Source of the DNA: Hyperoodon ampullatus
Lineage: Eukaryota > Chordata > Mammalia > Artiodactyla > Ziphiidae
Length of the DNA stretch: 64,000 bases
Assembly (NCBI GenBank): GCA_949752795.1
Contig: CATKHW010000061.1
Coordinates: 1,240,001 to 1,304,000, forward strand
Direction of reading: 5' to 3'
Program-made: the position numbers and the translations under genes
Notes under the pieces: generated by a model
Told to the model about the DNA's origin: nothing
Database searches by the model: none
What the model saw: the letters and a program-made list of their open reading frames with translations, nothing else
Part shown: positions 59,380 through 64,000 of the stretch, one piece after another
Layout of the letters: each line of letters begins with the position of its first letter
How positions within the stretch are numbered: the first letter of the stretch is position 1

Positions 59380-62300
59380 CAAGCAAGCGGGCAATGCAAA
59401 TCGGCACAACAAAGAAGTATCCCTTCCCACCGGTCAAAAGGGACATCCACAAAATGTGTAAAAACCAGTAAGGCAAGACGGGCCCTGGAGAACAGGGAGC
59501 CTTGTTATGCTGATGGGCGGCATGTAAATTGCCAACTGCCTCTCTGGAGGAGTGCACTGTGTTTACTAAAACAAGTAAACAACAGAGCTACAGAGCCAAG
59601 GGCACTTCCAGTCTAGGGAATATACCTTGGGAAAACTGAAAATCAATAATACAGAGCCACCCCAATATTTAGGGCTGCAGTGCTTACAAGGACCTCAACT
59701 TGGGTACACCTTAAATATCCCAGGAAATATAAAAATGGTTCAAAAAATTGTGGTAATTACGTACGATGGATTCTCCCTCAGCCATGAAATCAATGTCATA
59801 AGACCAGCAGCAGCAAAATGGGTGGATTCAGGTACGATGATTCTAAGTGAAATAAGTCACACAGAAAAAGAAACTTATCATAAGATATCACTTATGAAGA
59901 TCCTGTAAACATGGCTACACTTGAACAGAGTTAGGAAAGAGAACAGTGTCTCACATTTAGAAAACACTCTTATGCCTGCTTAAGGGGGATGGAGAGGTGG
60001 GGTGATGCATAAAACCTGAGTTTGATATAAGCACACGTACCGTTCCAAAAACCAACTATGGAATAGACAAGACCTACACCTTTCTCAGTGAAAGGGACTC
60101 AAAACACCATATTTCCCCCAGAGGAATATATCTGACTAGTAAGAATTTTAAAACCTATGTATTGATATGTCTCCGTAAGGGAATCAAGTGTGTCTAGACT
60201 GGCATAAACATGGCAGCGAGAATCAGCTCAAACCCACTATAAAAAGGAATTTCAAAAACAAAACAAAAAAAATGGGAAATTTTTTACAATTCCTTCAGGG
60301 TCTCTGAGGAAACCTGGAATGACCCTATATACGACAGCTGGATGTGGCATAAGGAGGGACACTTGGGACTGAGACGATTGGTGAGATTGGGTGAGCAAAT
60401 CCAGACCCTTTAAATCACAAATGCTTGGCACCCATTCCATAAGTCCCAACTGTCCAGGTTGAAGGGAATATTACTACAGCTATAACATGTACGGGAAACC
60501 TAGAGAACGGACACACTGTGAATATGAAAGGTTTCTAAAACTCAACGAATAGCCCCTATCCTGGTGCTCTGGTTTGACTTTCCATCTGTTTACTATCAAC
60601 CTCCCAACTTGGAGAGACAGCCCCTTTAACCTCCTGGTTCGCACAGGTTTCCAATTTGGCAGAGGATGAAAGGGAAGAGGGGAAACAATGAGAGAGTAGC
60701 TGTTAGGCATTTGGACCAGCACATATCACTGTAATTTCCCGGCAGGAATAAGAATTAACCAAAGTCTCAGCCACCCACCGGGAACCAGTATATATCCTGA
60801 ACCAAAATTTTGGACTTGCGGTCAGCTCACCAAAAACGAGTTGAAAAATGGAGCTCAGGGGCACAGCAATTCACAAACTGGCCGAGTAATAAAGGACAAC
60901 TATCGTCCAAAAATCTGTTGAGGGAAGGCAACGAGGCGGACTTGAAAGCGAGGCAGAATAGCAGGAAACAGATTTCAAGAGGTACGTTGGAATCACCTTT
61001 AAAGCACAGGAAGAGGGTCACAACTTCGACAATGATGCACTTGGCCAAAAAGGGCGTATGCGTTTTCTCCTGAATATATTCAGGAGAAAACGCATACGCC
61101 CTTTTTGACCAAGCAAGCAAGCGGGCAATGCAAATCTGCACTACAAAGAAGTATCACTTCCCACTGGTCTAAAGAGACATCCACAAAATATGTAAAAACC
61201 AGAAAGGCAAGACAGGCCCTGGAGAACAGGGAGCCTTGTTATGCTGATGGGCGGGATGTAAATTGCCAACTGCCTTTCTGGAGGAGTGCATTGTGTTCCC
61301 TAAAACAAGTAAACAACAGAGCTACAGAGCCAAGGGCACTTCCAGTCTAGGGAATATACCTTGAGAAAACTGAAAATCAATAAGACAGAGCCACCCCAAA
61401 ATTTAGGGCTGCACTGCTTACAAGGACCTCAACTTGGATACACCTTAAGTATCCCAGGAAATATAAAAATGGGTCAAAAAATTGTGGTACTTACGTACGA
61501 TGGAATATCCCTCAGCCATGAAATCAAAGTCATAAGACCAGTAGCAGCAAAATGGGTGTATTCAGGTACGATGATTCTAAGCGAAATAAGTCACACAGAA
61601 AAAGAAACTTATCATAAGGTATCACTTAAGAAGATCCTATAAACATGGCTACACTTGAACTCAGTTAGGAAAGAGAACAGTGTCTCATATTTAGAAAACA
61701 CTCTTATGCCTGCTTAAGAGGGAAGGAGAGGTGGGGTGATGCATAAAACCAGAGTTTGATATAAGCACAGGTACCGTTCCAAAAACCAACTATGGAATAG
61801 ACAAGACCTACACCTTCCTCAGTGAAAGGGATTCAAAACCCCATATTTCCCGCAGAGGAATATATCTGACTAGTAAGAATCTTAAAACCTATGTATTGAT
61901 ATGTCTCCGTAAGGGAATCAAGTGTGTCTAGACTGACATAAACATGGCAGCGAGAATCAGCTCAAACCCACTCTAAAAAGGAATTTCAAAAACAAAACAA
62001 AAAAAACTGGGAAATTCTTTACAATTCCTTCAGTGTCTCTGATGAAACCTGGAATGACCCTATCTACAACGACAGCTGGATGTGGCATAAGGAGGGACAC
62101 TTGGGACTGAGACGATTGGTGAGTTTGGGTGAGCAAATGAAGACACTTTAAAGCACAAATGCAAGGCACCCATTCAATGGGTCCCAACTCTCCAGGTTGA
62201 AGGGAATATTACTACAGTTATAACATGTACGGGAAACCTAGAGAACGGACATGCTGTGAATACGAAAGGTTTCTAAAACTCAACGAATAGTCCCTCTCCT

Positions 62301-64000
62301 GGTGCTCCGGTTTGACTTTCCATCTGCTTAACTATCAACCTCCCAACTTGGAGAGACAGTCCCTTTAACCTCCTGGTTCGCACAGGTTGCCAATTTGGCA
62401 GAGGATGAAAGGGAAGAGGGAGAACCAATGAGAGAGTAGCTGTTAGGCATTTGGACGGGCACATAACACTGTAATTTCCCGGCAGGAAGAAGAATTAAAT
62501 AAAGTCTCAGCCACCCACTGGGAACCAGTATAGGTCCTGCACCAAAATTTTGGACTTGCGGTCAGCTCTCCAAAAACGAGTTGAAAAATGGAGCTCAGGG
62601 GCACAGCAATTCACAAACTGGCAGAGTAATAAAGGACAAGTATCGTCCAAAAATCTGTTGAGGGAAGGCAACGAGGCGGACTTGAAAGCGAGGCAGAATA
62701 CCAGGAAACAGATTTCAAGAGGTACATTGGAATCGCCTTTAAAGCACAGGAAGAAGGGCACAACTTCGACAATGATGCACTTGGCCAAAAAGGGCGTATG
62801 CGTTTTCTCCTGAATATATTCAGGAGAAAACACATACGCCCTTTTGGGCCAAGCAAGCAAGCGGGCAATGCAAATCTGCACTACAAAGAAGTATCACTTC
62901 CCACCGGTCAAAAGGGACATCCACAAAATGTGTAAGAACAAGAAAGGCAAGACAGGCCCTGGAGAACAGGGAGCCTTGTTATGCTGATGGGCGGGATGTA
63001 AATTGCCAACTGCCTCTCTGGAGGAGTGCATTGTGTTCCCTAAAACAAGTAAAGAACAGAGCTACAGAGCCAAGGGCCCTTCCTGTCTAGGGAATATACC
63101 TTGGGAAAACTGAAAATCAATAAGACAGAGCCACCCCAAAATTTAGGGCTCCACTGCTTACAAGGACCTCAACTTGGATACACCTTAAGTATCCCAGGAA
63201 ATATAAAAATGGTTCAAAAAATTCTGGTACTTACGTACGATGGAATATCCCTCAGCCATGAAATCAATGTCATAAGACCAGTAGCAGCAAAATGGGTGGA
63301 TTCAGGTACGATGATTCTAAGTGAAATAAGTCACACAGAAAAAGAAACTTATCATAAGATATCACTTATGAAGATCCTGTAAACATGGCTACACTTGAAC
63401 TGAGTTAGGAAAGAGAACAGTATCTCATATTTAGAAAACATTCTTATGCCTGCTTAAGGTGGAAGGAGAGGTGGGGTGATGCATAAAACCAGAGTTTGAT
63501 ATAAGCACAGGTACCGTTCCAAAAACCAACAATGGAATACACAAGACCTACTCCTTTCTCAGTGAAAGGGACTCAAAACACCATATTTCCCGCAGAGGAA
63601 TATATCTGACTAGTAAGAATCTTAAAACATATGTACTGATATGTCTCCATAAGGGAATCAAGTGTGTCTAGACTGGCATAAACATGGCAGCGAGAATCAG
63701 CTCAAACCACTATAAAAAGGAATTTCAAAAACAAAACAAAAAAAACTGGGAAATTCTTTACAATTCCTTCCGGGTCCCTGATGAAACCTGGAATGACCCT
63801 ATCTATAACGACAGCTGGATGTGGCATAAGGAGGGACACTTGAGACTGAGTCGATTGGTGAGATTGGGTGAGCAAATGAAGACCATTTAAAGCAATAATG
63901 CATGGCACCAATTCCATGGGTCCCAACTCTCCAGGTTGAAGGGAATATTACTACAGCTATAACATGTACGGGAAACCTAGAGAACGGACACACTGTGAAT

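Larger units (their letters stand above)
37131..64000 (+). repeat. Homogenised cetacean-type satellite array, ~1,739-bp unit
   Basis: The array starts with the rest of the NUMT-split monomer, then runs about 15 monomers to the window end. Palindrome centres lie at 38481, 40219, 41958, 43697, 45433, 47172, 48911, 50650, 52389, 54128, 55866, 57604, 59342, 61076 and 62816, with spacings of 1734-1740 bp. In the unit spanning 45397-47135 the order is: palindrome (45397-45470); an L1-derived half (about 45487-46365) carrying the ORF2 tail and 3' UTR in plus orientation and ending in an A-rich tract; then about 770 bp of non-L1 sequence that I cannot identify. The unit matches what I recall of the common cetacean satellite. 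Recurrent 60-154-codon frames on both strands are periodic shadows and not genes. Confidence 0.95.

Noticed and set aside
37131..64000. CENP-B box in the satellite monomer
   Set aside because: I looked for the TTCG...A..CGGG pattern around the TTCGCACAGG and TACGGGAAAC strings. The required spacing and bases are not met.

Overview
This window is mammalian and almost certainly cetacean nuclear DNA. It is mostly tandem repeats with one large nuclear copy of mitochondrial DNA (NUMT), and I see no intact nuclear protein-coding gene. The cetacean call rests on a tandem satellite of about 1,739 bp, built partly from the 3' end of a LINE-1 (L1) element, which matches what I recall of the common cetacean satellite. 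The cetartiodactyl-type L1 3' ends and the mitochondrial gene and control-region sequence agree. A unit near 1.74 kb, rather than the roughly 1.58 kb I recall for delphinids, suggests a baleen whale or another non-delphinoid whale; the species cannot be fixed by eye.

Layout. (1) 1-5873: a 2.73-kb unit in tandem (two copies and a partial third), each made of a GC-rich unidentified segment, an old L1 3' end, an unidentified segment and a second L1 3' end. (2) 5874-9045: low-copy DNA with a short 66-71-bp tandem repeat and a decayed class I (gammaretrovirus-like) endogenous retrovirus pol fragment. (3) 9046-13720: about two and a half strongly diverged satellite monomers, starting from a recognisable L1 3' UTR. 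(4) 13721-28868: a 15-kb minisatellite of 24-25-bp repeats, embedded in a satellite monomer and carrying higher-order duplications of about 3.1 kb. (5) 28869-30450: satellite resumes. (6) 30451-37130: a 6.68-kb NUMT, reversed, running from 16S rRNA through 12S, control region, cytb, ND6 and ND5 into ND4; every reading frame I walked is open in the mitochondrial code. (7) 37131-64000: about 15 homogenised satellite monomers, each with a palindrome of about 74 bp.

Nothing here forms a working pathway. The window reads as the edge of a heterochromatic block: degraded single-copy and transposon DNA on the left, diverged monomers next, then a homogenised array. A minisatellite has expanded inside one edge monomer and a recent NUMT has landed in the next. 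The strongest leads are the apparent birth of the minisatellite from a short satellite segment, the near-perfect palindromes (one with a matched change in both arms), and the very intact NUMT.
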